This document shows positions 35,477 through 43,723 of a DNA stretch of 64,000 nucleotides, in pieces. Position numbers and translations under genes: made by a program. Source of the stretch: Anaeromyxobacter oryzae (GTDB taxonomy: Bacteria; Myxococcota; Myxococcia; Myxococcales; Anaeromyxobacteraceae); the NCBI RefSeq assembly GCF_023169945.1, contig NZ_AP025591.1, positions 4,026,481 through 4,090,480 on the forward strand, given 5' to 3'. Under the pieces are notes generated by a model, which was not told the DNA's origin, did not search any database, and was given only the letters and a program-made list of their open reading frames with translations. Numbering within the stretch: the first letter of the stretch is position 1; every line of letters begins with the position of its first letter.

Positions 35477-35926
35477 ATGTCCGAGCTGACCGATCTGTAC
35501 CAGGAGGTCGTCCTCGACCACGGCAAGCGCCCCCGGAACTTCGGGCCGCTCGAGGGCGAGACCCACCACGCGGAGGGCCTGAACCCCCTCTGCGGCGACC
35601 GCATCACCGTGCACGTGAAGGTGGACGGCGGCCGCGTCGCCGACGTCCGGTTCGAGGGCAGCGGCTGCGCGATCTCGAAGGCGTCCGCGTCCGTCATGAC
35701 CGGCGTCGTGAAGGGGAAGAGCGCGCCCGAGATCGACCGGCTGTTCGAGCGGTTCCACGCCCTCGTGACCGAGGGCCCGCGCGCGGGCGACGAGGAGGCC
35801 CTCGGGAAGCTCGCGGTGTTCGGCGGCGTGCACGACTACCCGACGCGCGTGAAGTGCGCGAGCCTCGCCTGGCACGCGCTCCGGCAGGCGCTGAAGGGCT
35901 CCGCGGCGCCGGTCTCCACGGAGTAG
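35477..35926 (+). CDS. sufU: SufU, sulfur-transfer partner of SufS
   Basis: A 149-residue SufU/IscU-type protein. Its three conserved cysteines lie in NPLCGDRI, GSGCAISKAS and RVKCASLAW, with Asp in CGD completing a zinc site. The insertion between the second and third cysteines marks SufU rather than IscU. SufU accepts persulfide from SufS. It follows sufS after 32 bases and has its own weak site (GAGGTGAA). Confidence 0.95.
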   Translation: MSELTDLYQEVVLDHGKRPRNFGPLEGETHHAEGLNPLCGDRITVHVKVDGGRVADVRFEGSGCAISKASASVMTGVVKGKSAPEIDRLFERFHALVTEGPRAGDEEALGKLAVFGGVHDYPTRVKCASLAWHALRQALKGSAAPVSTE

Positions 35927-35929
35927 CGA

Positions 35930-36493
35930 ATGGCGACGGCACACACCCCCCTGAGGACGCTCCGGGACGTGGAGGCGCTCCTGATTCCCCAGGGCGAGCG
36001 CGTCACGCTGCCCGCCGGCACCTGGCTCTCGGTCCAGCAGACGCTCGGCGGCCAGCTCACCGCGATGACGGATCGCGGCGCCCTCGTCCGCGTGGACGGC
36101 AAGGACGCCGACGCGCTCGGGCCGGAGCTCGTCGCCGAGGTCGCGAAGGCCACCGCGGAGCGAGCCGCGGCGGCGGAGGGACCGTTCGACGAGCAGAAGG
36201 TCTGGGACGCGCTCGGGACGGTCTACGATCCCGAGATCCCGGCGAGCATCGTCGAGCTGGGGCTCGTCTACCTCGTCGCCTCCGAGCCGATGGAGGGCGG
36301 GCACCGGGTCCTCGTCCACATGACGCTCACGGCGCCCGCGTGCGGGATCGGGCCGGTGCTGGTCGAGGACGTCCGGCACAAGGTGCTCGGCGTCCAGGGC
36401 GTGAAGGACGTCTCCGTCGAGCTCGTGTTCGAGCCGCCGTGGGACCCGTCGCGGATGTCCGAGGCCGCGAAGCTGCAGCTGGGGATGATGTAG
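35930..36493 (+). CDS. sufT: SufT, MIP18-type Fe-S maturation factor
   Basis: A 187-residue protein with the SufT N-terminal extension (PQGERVTLPAGTWLSVQQTLGG) followed by a MIP18/DUF59 domain: KVWDALGTVYDPEIPASIVELGLVYLV, then TLTAPACGIGPVLVEDV with the conserved cysteine. SufT helps Fe-S maturation under high demand. It starts 3 bases after sufU and closes the operon. The FHA gene converges on it 13 bases later. Confidence 0.95.
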   Translation: MATAHTPLRTLRDVEALLIPQGERVTLPAGTWLSVQQTLGGQLTAMTDRGALVRVDGKDADALGPELVAEVAKATAERAAAAEGPFDEQKVWDALGTVYDPEIPASIVELGLVYLVASEPMEGGHRVLVHMTLTAPACGIGPVLVEDVRHKVLGVQGVKDVSVELVFEPPWDPSRMSEAAKLQLGMM

Positions 36494-36506
36494 CGGCGCG
36501 TCGTCG

Positions 36507-36878
36507 CTACGCGTCCACGACGTACTTCAGGACGGTCGACGCGATCCGCACGACGTCGCCGTGCCGGAGGGTCTGCTCCTTCACGAGCTTCGAGTTCAGG
36601 TACGTGCCGTTCGTCGAGTCGAGATCGACGAGGACGTGCGCGCCGCCCGAGACGAAGATCCGCGCGTGGCGGCGCGACGCCTGGTCCGACGCGATCACGA
36701 CGGTGTTCTCGCCCTCGCGCCCGAGCGTCACGTCCTCGTCGCCGAGCGGATAGCGCCTCGTGCGCTCGTCCGCGTTCGCGGAGTGGACCACCACGAGCGA
36801 CGCCCGCGCCGTCGCCGCCCGGCCGGTGTCCTGCGGAGCGCCGCCCACCCGGGTCTCGTCGAAGTTCGGCATGCCCAT
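36507..36878 (-). CDS. FHA-domain protein
   Basis: A short (about 123 residues) protein that is mostly one FHA domain, which binds phosphothreonine peptides. Core motifs are LGREGENTVVI, ASRRHARI (the Ser/Arg/His phosphopeptide contacts) and DLDSTNGTYLN. No second domain is present, so it is probably an adaptor in Ser/Thr kinase signalling, which is abundant in myxobacteria. The start is ATG 36878 or ATG 36872; a TAACGC box lies immediately upstream. The longer start at 36929 is less likely. Confidence 0.85.
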   Translation of the reverse strand: MGMPNFDETRVGGAPQDTGRAATARASLVVVHSANADERTRRYPLGDEDVTLGREGENTVVIASDQASRRHARIFVSGGAHVLVDLDSTNGTYLNSKLVKEQTLRHGDVVRIASTVLKYVVDA

Positions 36879-36988
36879 GGCGTTAGCACGCGCGGGCGCC
36901 TCCGTGAAGGGGGCCGGCCTGGTATCCATATTCCCTCATCGTCGCCCGCGGCCGCCGGGCCGCCGGCGCGCGAGCGGGAGGGGACTCC

Positions 36989-37927
36989 ATGCTGTACCGG
37001 AAGCTCGGGCGGAGCGATCTCGTGGTCTCGGAGGTGAGCCTCGGGTCGTGGCTCACCTACGGCGGCGGCGTCTCGCGCGAGCGCGCGGAGGCTTGCCTCC
37101 GGGCCGCGTTCGACGCGGGAGTCAACTTCATCGACACGGCGAACGTCTATGCGACCGGCGGGGCCGAGAGCTTCCTCGGCGAGGCGCTCGCGGGCGTGCC
37201 GCGCGACCGATACGTCCTCGCGACGAAGGTCTACTTCCCGATGTCGCCGACCGACCGCGGCCTGTCGGCGGGGCAGATCGCGAAGCAGCTCGACGCCTCG
37301 CTGCGGCGACTCCGCGTCGACCACGTGGACCTCTACCAGTGCCATCGCTACGACACGGACACGCCGCTCGAGGAGACGATGGCGGCGCTCACCGCGGCGG
37401 TGCGGCAGGGGAAGGCGCGCTGGCTCGGGTTCTCCGAGTGGAGCCCGGACCAGATCCGCGCCGCGCTCGCCCTCCCCGGCGTCGAGCGGTTCGTGTCGAG
37501 CCAGCCTCAGTACTCGCTGCTCTGGCGCGCGCCGGAGGCCGAGGTCTTCCCGCTCTGCGCGCGCGAGGGGATCGGGCAGATCGTCTGGTCGCCGCTCGCG
37601 CAGGGCGTCCTCACCGGCAAGTACCGGCCCGGCGCAGCTCCGCCGGCGGACTCCCGCGCGGCGAGCGAGCAGATGGGCGGGTTCCTCCAGGGCCGGCTCG
37701 ACCCCCGCGTGCTCGAGGCCGTCCAGCGCCTCGTCCCGATCGCCGCGGAGCTCGGGCTCACGCTCGCTCAGCTCGCGCTCGCGTGGGTCCTTCGCCGACC
37801 CGAGGTGTCGTCCGCGATCATCGGCGCGAGCCGGCCCGAGCAGGTGGCCGAGAACGCGCGCGCGTCGGGCGTGAAGCTCGGCGCCGCCGTGCTCGACCGG
37901 ATCGAGGCCGCGCTCCACCCAGCCTGA
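36989..37927 (+). CDS. Aldo/keto reductase (voltage-gated K channel beta-like)
   Basis: A 312-residue NADPH-dependent aldo/keto reductase. The catalytic tetrad is visible: Asp and Tyr in FIDTANVYATGGAE, Lys in LATKVYF and His in LYQCHRYD. The C-terminal cofactor block is SSAIIGASRPEQVAENARA. It resembles the YghZ/Kv-beta group. GGAGG lies 8 bases before the ATG. The substrate cannot be told from sequence, and the gene stands alone. Confidence 0.92.
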   Translation: MLYRKLGRSDLVVSEVSLGSWLTYGGGVSRERAEACLRAAFDAGVNFIDTANVYATGGAESFLGEALAGVPRDRYVLATKVYFPMSPTDRGLSAGQIAKQLDASLRRLRVDHVDLYQCHRYDTDTPLEETMAALTAAVRQGKARWLGFSEWSPDQIRAALALPGVERFVSSQPQYSLLWRAPEAEVFPLCAREGIGQIVWSPLAQGVLTGKYRPGAAPPADSRAASEQMGGFLQGRLDPRVLEAVQRLVPIAAELGLTLAQLALAWVLRRPEVSSAIIGASRPEQVAENARASGVKLGAAVLDRIEAALHPA

Positions 37928-38089
37928 TCCGCGTGCTCACCACGCGCGAGGTCGCTCGCCTGCGCCACGGCCCCCCGGGTGCCGGCGCTGCTCGGGGGCG
38001 CATGCCCGCGCGGCGCGTGCCGTGGGTCCGAGCCCTCCGCACCTTTTCCGCCGAAGGCACGGACGGTACTCGAAAGGGAGGGACACGGA

Positions 38090-39052
38090 ATGACGTGGAA
38101 TCGATGGGGACTCGCGGCCAGCCTGGCCGCGGCGCTGGCATTCGCCGGCAACGCGCACGCGCAGGACAGCGCCGGCACGCAAGGCGCGGCTGGAAAGGGC
38201 GGCGGGACGAGCGGGACGAGCGCGAGCGAGCGCGGCAGCAGCGCCGAGACGCAAGGTGCGGCCGGGGCGGGCGGCGGGACGAGCGGGACGAGCTCGTCCG
38301 CGGGGTCGACGGCGACGCAGGGGGGCACCGGCTCCTCCGCGGCGTCGACCGGCGCGCCCGTGAAGCTGAAGAAGTCGCTCTCCGACGGGCTCGAGAAGCT
38401 GCACGCCGCGAACCAGGCGGAGGTCGCGATGGGGCAGGCGGCCCAGAGCTCCGCGCAGGACGATCAGGTGAAGCAGTTCGCGCAGCGGATGGTCGACGAT
38501 CACCAGAAGAACGACGAGCAGCTCACGCAGATGGCCCAGACCATGGGCGCCGACCTGAACGGCAAGGCCTTCCAGGACCAGCAGAAGACGGACCAGAAGA
38601 CGATGCAGAAGCTGCAGTCGAAGTCCGGCGCGGACTTCGACAAGGCGTACATGGAGCAGATGGTGAAGGACCACGAGAAGGACGTGAAGAGCGTCGACAA
38701 GCTCGCGAAGGAGGCGACCAAGGAGAAGCACACCGAGCTCGCCTCGTTCCTCCAGCAGACCCACTCGACGCTCCAGTCCCACCTCCAGGCGGCGAAGCAG
38801 ACCGAGAAGGTCGCGAAGGCCGAGAAGAAGGGTGCGCACGGGACCTCCGCCGCGACGGGCACCGGCTCGAGCTCGATGGGCACCGGCTCGAGCGCGGGCA
38901 CCGAGCCCGGCGCGCAGGAGCCGAAGTCGAGCGCGTCCGGCGCGTCGAAGACGGCGACCCCCGGCGCCACCGACACGGGCAGCCGCGGCACGTCGACGGG
39001 CGCGGGCCAGCCGAGCACCGAGCCCGGCGCCCCCGGCGGCACCGGCAAGTAG
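38090..39052 (+). CDS. Secreted DUF4142 ferritin-like protein with low-complexity tails
   Basis: A 320-residue exported protein. The signal peptide (to about residue 24, GNAHA) is followed by a Gly/Ser/Thr repeat region with two copies of TQGAAGxGGGTSGTS. The central DUF4142 helical bundle begins near 85 (KLHAANQAEVAMGQAAQ, KQFAQRMVDDHQKND, FDKAYMEQMVKDHEKDVK, HSTLQSHLQAAKQ). A second Gly/Ser/Thr-rich tail ends in GGTGK. The His/Glu pattern of the domain resembles ferritin-like proteins. The function is unknown. The disordered tails suggest a surface or matrix location. GGGAGGG precedes the ATG. Confidence 0.82.
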   Translation: MTWNRWGLAASLAAALAFAGNAHAQDSAGTQGAAGKGGGTSGTSASERGSSAETQGAAGAGGGTSGTSSSAGSTATQGGTGSSAASTGAPVKLKKSLSDGLEKLHAANQAEVAMGQAAQSSAQDDQVKQFAQRMVDDHQKNDEQLTQMAQTMGADLNGKAFQDQQKTDQKTMQKLQSKSGADFDKAYMEQMVKDHEKDVKSVDKLAKEATKEKHTELASFLQQTHSTLQSHLQAAKQTEKVAKAEKKGAHGTSAATGTGSSSMGTGSSAGTEPGAQEPKSSASGASKTATPGATDTGSRGTSTGAGQPSTEPGAPGGTGK

Positions 39053-39129
39053 CCGGCGTCGACCCTGGATCGAGACGACGGCCGGGCGCTCCACGGGCCC
39101 GGCCGTCGGCGTCTCCGCCGTCTCCAGGG

Positions 39130-41031
39130 TCAGCCGCGCACGAGCCGGCGCGGAACGCGCGCCTCGAACGTCGTCGAGCCGCGCTCCACCTTGAGGACCA
39201 CGAAGGTCCCCTCCGGCCCGCGGATCGCCTCGATGGCGCCGCCGAGGCCGAGCTCCGAGACCGGCCGCCCATCCACCTCCCGGACGAGATCGCCGCGGGT
39301 GAGGCCCACCTCCGCGGCGCCGCCGCCGGCCACCACCGACGTCACCGCGAGTGCGTCCCCGAGCGGCGTCAGCACGACGCCGATGCCGGCGAGATCGACC
39401 TCTGGCTCCTCGCCCTCCGCGGCGGGGCGGAGCCGGATCTCCACCGGCCCGCGGGCCCCGCCCGGAGGGACCTCCACGCCGCCCACGATCCGGCCGTGGT
39501 GGCCCGCGGCGGCGGCGAGCACCGAGACGCGGCGCGGGAGGCCGCCCAGGACGAAGGCGCCGTCGGGGCCGGTCGTCGCCTCGGAGAGGACCGGGAAGGT
39601 CGACGCGGCGCCGGAGAGCGCGCCCTCGACCGAGAGGCGCGCGCCCGCGAGCGGCGCGCCGGAGGCGTCGTCGCGCACCACGCCGGAGAGCCGGCCGCCC
39701 GCCTCGAGCGCCGCGTCCGCGACCGCCTCGCCCGGCGGGGCCGGGATCTCCACCGCCTGCTCCGGCGAGGGGGCGAAGCCCGGCGCGGAGACGACCACCA
39801 CCGCCGGCCCGGGCAGGAGGTCGTCGAGCGCATAGCAGCCGGACGCGTCGATGACGGATCGGCTCCGCTGCGGGACGAGGCGCAGCGCCGACCTGCGCTC
39901 GAGCACGAGCACCGTGAACGGCGCCACCGGCGCGCCGCTCGCGGCGGCGCGGACGCAGCCGCGGAGCCGGCCGCCCAGGGCGAGCTCCACGACCACGCCC
40001 GTCGCGCCGGGCTCGACGCGCCGGACCGAGCCCGGGGCGCGGCCCTCCGCCCGCGCCGTGATCCGGTACGTGCCGGGGTCGAGCCCGTCCAGCGTGAACC
40101 GCCCGTCGCCACTCGTGACGGCCTGCGCGGAGGGGACGTCCACGCCGAAGCGGCGCTCGCCCTCGGCGACGACGAGCGCGCCGGCGATGGGCCCGGCGCC
40201 CCGCGCGACGACCTGCCCCGCGATGGGCGCCGGCGCGCCGAGCGGCGCGTGCGTCGGGCCGAGCTCGATGGTGACCTGTCCGTTCAGCGTCGCCAGCGTG
40301 CTCACCTCGGCGCGCCCCGGGAGGAACCCCGGCTTCCGCGCCTCGAGCACGGCGCCCTCCGGCGCCGCGAAGCGGAACGCGCCGCGCGCGTCGCTCGTGA
40401 ACCGATCGGTGATGGGCACGAGCGCGGCCTCCGCCGTGGCGCCGAGCAGGCGGACCTCGGCGCCCGCGACCGGCGCGCCGTGATCGTCGACGACGCGCCC
40501 GGTCAGCTCGGCGGCGGGGACGAGGTGGACCTCGACGCCGGACACGCGGCGCCCGGCCGTCGCGTCGAGCTGGACCGGGCTATGGCCCCACTCCGGCGCG
40601 AACGGGAAGAACCCCGGCGCGGTGACCGCCGCGAGGAGCCACCGGCCCTCCGCGGGCGGCTCGAAGCGGAACGCGCCGTCCCTCCCGGCGCGCACCGACG
40701 CGGCGGCGCCACCCCGCGAGAACGTGAGCTCTGCGCCGGGGATGCCGTCGCCCGACGCGGAGCTCACGACGCGCCCCTCGAAGCTCGCGGGCCCCGCGTC
40801 CGGCGTGCGCGGCGCGGCGGGCGGGGGCGCGAGGCGGATCGGGAGGCCGGCCGGCGGAGGCGCGGTCGCGCCGACCGCGGGCGCAGAGGAGGACCCGGGC
40901 GGCGTCGGCCGCGCCGGCGCGGGGGCGGGGGCGGGGGCGGGCGAGAGGAGGCGCAGCCCGAGCGCGACGAGCACGAGCAGGAGCAGCGAGACGGCGAGGC
41001 CGAGGAGGGCGGTGCGGCGAGGGCTCTGCAT
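39130..41031 (-). CDS. Exported protein with carboxypeptidase-regulatory-like repeats and a PDZ domain
   Basis: A 633-residue protein: an N-terminal membrane anchor (residues 8-30), a Pro/Ala linker, four or five Ig-like carboxypeptidase-regulatory domains (repeats of G-x-V-x-x-x-x-G-x-P-V-x-G-A, such as GRVVDDHGAPVAGAEVRL, GVVRDDASGAPLAGARLSV), and a C-terminal PDZ domain (VVAGGGAAEVGLTRGDLVREVDGRPVSEL). This combination is frequent in myxobacterial envelope proteins. It probably acts as a periplasmic binding or scaffolding protein; no catalytic residues are seen. A TAGATC box ends 10 bases before the ATG. Confidence 0.8.
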   Translation of the reverse strand: MQSPRRTALLGLAVSLLLLVLVALGLRLLSPAPAPAPAPARPTPPGSSSAPAVGATAPPPAGLPIRLAPPPAAPRTPDAGPASFEGRVVSSASGDGIPGAELTFSRGGAAASVRAGRDGAFRFEPPAEGRWLLAAVTAPGFFPFAPEWGHSPVQLDATAGRRVSGVEVHLVPAAELTGRVVDDHGAPVAGAEVRLLGATAEAALVPITDRFTSDARGAFRFAAPEGAVLEARKPGFLPGRAEVSTLATLNGQVTIELGPTHAPLGAPAPIAGQVVARGAGPIAGALVVAEGERRFGVDVPSAQAVTSGDGRFTLDGLDPGTYRITARAEGRAPGSVRRVEPGATGVVVELALGGRLRGCVRAAASGAPVAPFTVLVLERRSALRLVPQRSRSVIDASGCYALDDLLPGPAVVVVSAPGFAPSPEQAVEIPAPPGEAVADAALEAGGRLSGVVRDDASGAPLAGARLSVEGALSGAASTFPVLSEATTGPDGAFVLGGLPRRVSVLAAAAGHHGRIVGGVEVPPGGARGPVEIRLRPAAEGEEPEVDLAGIGVVLTPLGDALAVTSVVAGGGAAEVGLTRGDLVREVDGRPVSELGLGGAIEAIRGPEGTFVVLKVERGSTTFEARVPRRLVRG

Positions 41032-41352
41032 TCGAGAGCTTGATCTACACCGGATGGGAGCCTCGGGCGGTGCGGCCTCGAGGTCGAGGACGCGCGCGGG
41101 GAGGGCCGGCGCTACACCGGCGAGCTCTCGTGCCTCGGCGACCTCGGCCGCCTCGCCGCGGTGGACGCGACCCTCGGGGTCGACGGACCGCGGCCCGGGT
41201 CGAGGGCCCGCCGCTCCCGCAGCTCGTGCTCGCCTTGCCGGGGCTCCTCCCGGAGCGCGTGAGCGCCCGTCCGCGCGAGGGGCCCAACCGTGACGTGGCG
41301 CGAGCGGGCGGCCGGACGCATGCTCGCCGCTCCCCGAACAGGAGCCCGATCG

Positions 41353-41670
41353 ATGCGAACCTTCGTCGCCGCTGCAGTCGCCGCCCTCTTCCTCTCCGTG
41401 CCCGTCCTCGCCGCCGCCGGCGAGGCGCCCGCCGCTGCCCGCGCGGACGCGAAGGTCGTGATCCCGGTGTCCGGGATGCACTGCGGCGGCTGTGCCGCCA
41501 ACATCGACAAGGCCGTGACGGCGCTGCAGGGCGTGAAGAGCGCCGACACCGACATCGACAAGGCCCAGACCGTCGTCACGTACGACGCGTCGAAGGTCGA
41601 GGTCGCGGCGATCGTGAAGGCGATCGAGAAGGCGGGCTACAAGCCCGGCACGCCGAAGACGTCGATGTGA
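41353..41670 (+). CDS. Periplasmic heavy-metal-associated (HMA) domain protein
   Basis: A 105-residue protein with a signal peptide (to about residue 22) and one HMA domain. The metal site is Met-His-Cys-x-x-Cys in VSGMHCGGCAANIDKAV, and the fold continues to AIVKAIEKAGYKPG. Such proteins bind Cu(I), Hg(II) or Cd(II), and MerP is the exported example. No transporter lies next to it. A perfect hairpin follows the stop. Confidence 0.88.
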   Translation: MRTFVAAAVAALFLSVPVLAAAGEAPAAARADAKVVIPVSGMHCGGCAANIDKAVTALQGVKSADTDIDKAQTVVTYDASKVEVAAIVKAIEKAGYKPGTPKTSM

Positions 41671-41688
41671 GGGAACCCGCGGGTTCCC
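41671..41688 (+). terminator. Hairpin directly after the HMA gene
   Basis: GGGAACCCGCGGGTTCCC is a perfect palindrome that begins right after the stop codon. The 8-bp stem with a two-base turn has no T-run, so it may work only weakly or in mRNA protection. Confidence 0.5.
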
Positions 41689-41713
41689 GCTCGGGCCCAC
41701 GGTCCGAGCTCGA

Positions 41714-41738
41714 GGTACGACAGGCTCACCACGAGCGG
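41714..41738. repeat. TACGACAGGCTCACCACGA-type repeat
   Basis: This copy of the ACGACAGGCTCACCACGA repeat matches the element at 46311-46338 and is related to 57171-57236. It lies in a gene-free gap. Similar elements (GTTCGACAGGCTCACCACG) are, from memory, spread through many bacterial genomes. Confidence 0.5.
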
Positions 41739-41758
41739 CGCAGCGAGCGCGGCTCGGC

Positions 41759-41788
41759 CGCGGCCCCGGGGTGAACCCCGGGGCCGCG
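41759..41788 (-). terminator. Hairpin after the tandem protease genes
   Basis: CGCGGCCCCGGGGT (41759-41772) pairs with its complement at 41775-41788, a 14-bp stem with a two-base loop, six bases past the protease stop codon. No T-run is present. Confidence 0.6.
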
Positions 41789-41793
41789 CCCGC

Positions 41794-42699
41794 TCACGCC
41801 GCCCTCGCCGCCGGCGGCCGCGGCCGGATCGCGAGCGCCTGCCTCCGGCCGCCGCGCAGCACCTCGAGACCGATCTCCGGGCGTGCCGAGAGCACCAGCA
41901 CGCGCTGCAGATCGTCCAGCGTCTGCACCGGGCTCCCGTCCGCGGCGACGAGCAGGTCGTCGCGGCGGACCCCCGCCGCCTGCGCCGGCGAGCCCTCCAC
42001 GATCTCGAGCACGCGCACCGCGCGCGGGTGGCCCGCCTCGGTCGCGACGGCGGGCTCGAGGTCCTCGCCGCGCGCCGCGATGCCGAGGAACGGGCGGCGG
42101 ACCTCGCCCTCGCGGATCAGCACCGAGGCGACCCAGCTCGCCGTGTGGGCGGGGATCGCGAAGCCGATCCCGCGCGCCCACGGGAGCATCGCGGTGGCGA
42201 TCCCCACGACCTCGCCGTGCGCGTCGAGGAGCGGGCCGCCCGAGTTGCCGGGGTTGATCGAGGCGTCGGTCTGCACGAGCCCCTCGAGCGTCCCGCCCTG
42301 GGGCGCGGGGAGGTTCCGGTAGAGCGCGGAGACGACGCCGACCGTCACGGACCGCTCGAAGCCGAGCGGGTTCCCGATGGCGAGGACGATCTCGCCGACG
42401 TCGAGGCGGCGCTCGGACAGCGCGAGGACGGGCAGGTCGCGCGCCTCGACGCGGACGACGGCGAGGTCGGTCCGCTCGTCCGCGCCGACGAGGGTGCCGG
42501 CGGCGACGCGCGACCCGGAGATCCGGACGCGGAGCGGGCCACCGCCCCGGGCGACGTGTGCGTTCGTGAGGACGTACCCGTCCCCGGCGAGCACGACGCC
42601 CGAGCCCTGTCCGCGCCGGTGCTCGACGCCGACGACGGCCGGGGCCGCGCGCGCCACGAGGTCCGCCACGTCGCGGGAGAAGGCCTGGAGCGCGGTCAC
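41794..42699 (-). CDS. HtrA-like trypsin-type serine protease with PDZ domain
   Basis: A 301-residue protease with an intact triad: His48 in LTNAHVARG, Asp78 in RTDLAVVRV and Ser153 in NPGNSGGPLL. One PDZ domain follows (residues about 200-295, VLEIVEGSPAQAAGVRRDDLLVAADGSPV). No signal peptide is evident, unlike classical HtrA/DegP, so it may be cytosolic or exported another way. GGAGGGGATC precedes the GTG. It overlaps the upstream protease-like gene by 4 bases, so the two are made together. Confidence 0.9.
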   Translation of the reverse strand: MTALQAFSRDVADLVARAAPAVVGVEHRRGQGSGVVLAGDGYVLTNAHVARGGGPLRVRISGSRVAAGTLVGADERTDLAVVRVEARDLPVLALSERRLDVGEIVLAIGNPLGFERSVTVGVVSALYRNLPAPQGGTLEGLVQTDASINPGNSGGPLLDAHGEVVGIATAMLPWARGIGFAIPAHTASWVASVLIREGEVRRPFLGIAARGEDLEPAVATEAGHPRAVRVLEIVEGSPAQAAGVRRDDLLVAADGSPVQTLDDLQRVLVLSARPEIGLEVLRGGRRQALAIRPRPPAARAA

Positions 42700-43607
42700 G
42701 ATCCCCTCCGTTCGCCGCGGGCGCCCACCGTGATCGAGACGTCGCGGACCTCTCCCGCGCGGAGGATCCGGACGGTGACGGCGTCTCCGATCCGGTCCTC
42801 CGCGAGGAGCGCCAGGAGCTCGGAGGCGTCCTGGAGCCGCTCTCCGCCGACGGAGAGGATCGCGTCGCCGAGCAGGAGGCCGGCGCGCGCCGCCGGGCTC
42901 TCCGGCTCGACGCGCGAGACGAGCAGCGCGAGCTCCTCGCCGGTCGCCGCGCGGACGGCGGTCGGGAGCGGCACGGGAGACGTGGCGATGCCGAGGTAGC
43001 CGCGGCGCACCTCTCCGTGCGCGAGGAGGGCCTTCACCACGCGCCGGAGCGTCGACGCGGGGATCGCGAGCACGGCGCCGCGGTGCAGTCCGGCGGTCGC
43101 GACGCCGATCCCCGCGCCGTCCGTCCCGAGCACGAGCGCGCCGGAGACGCCGGGGTGGCGCTCGACGGTCGTCTCGAGGAATCGGCCGATCTTCCCGCCG
43201 CCGGGGCCGCGGAACTCGCCGCCGGCGCGGACGAGCGTCGCGAGCTCGGCGCGCGGCGTCCGGCCCGGGCGCGAGACCCCTACGACGAGCTGGCCCGGCC
43301 GGAGCGCCGCCTCGTCCGCCCAGGCGACCGCCTCGAGGCCGCTCGCCTTCACGCGCAGGGCCGCGAGATCCGTCGTCGGGTCGCGGCCGATGATCTCGGC
43401 CTCGGCCTCGTCCCCCGAGGGGAGCGCGACCGTGACGGCCTCGTCGCGGTCGAGGGTGTGGTGGGCGGTGACGATCACGCCGTCGGCGGACCAGACCACG
43501 CCGGAGGAGGGGACGCGCCGCCCGTCGACGCGGACGACGTGGGTGGCGCCGCGCGCGGCGAGGTCGGCGACGCGGATCGAGAGCTGGGTGAGGACGTCGG
43601 GTTCCAT
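42696..43607 (-). CDS. HtrA-like protease homologue with altered active-site loop
   Basis: A 303-residue paralogue of the next gene, with the same trypsin-plus-PDZ layout. His50 (VTAHHTLD), Asp80 (TTDLAALRV) and Ser155 are kept, but the oxyanion loop GNSGG is changed to GVSGA and the surrounding sequence is divergent. It may be weakly active or a regulatory partner for the intact protease it is coupled to. No signal peptide is seen. PDZ: VSRVEPESPAARAGLLLGDAILSVGG. Confidence 0.85.
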   Translation of the reverse strand: MEPDVLTQLSIRVADLAARGATHVVRVDGRRVPSSGVVWSADGVIVTAHHTLDRDEAVTVALPSGDEAEAEIIGRDPTTDLAALRVKASGLEAVAWADEAALRPGQLVVGVSRPGRTPRAELATLVRAGGEFRGPGGGKIGRFLETTVERHPGVSGALVLGTDGAGIGVATAGLHRGAVLAIPASTLRRVVKALLAHGEVRRGYLGIATSPVPLPTAVRAATGEELALLVSRVEPESPAARAGLLLGDAILSVGGERLQDASELLALLAEDRIGDAVTVRILRAGEVRDVSITVGARGERRGS

Positions 43608-43723
43608 GATTCCGGTGCTTCCTTTCGGCGGCTTGGCGCCGCGAGAGGAAGCCTAGGCGCGCCGTCCGCCCGGCACATCGGCGGGACGGACGGCGTCGGA
43701 CCTGCCCGAACGGCTGGGGAGCC

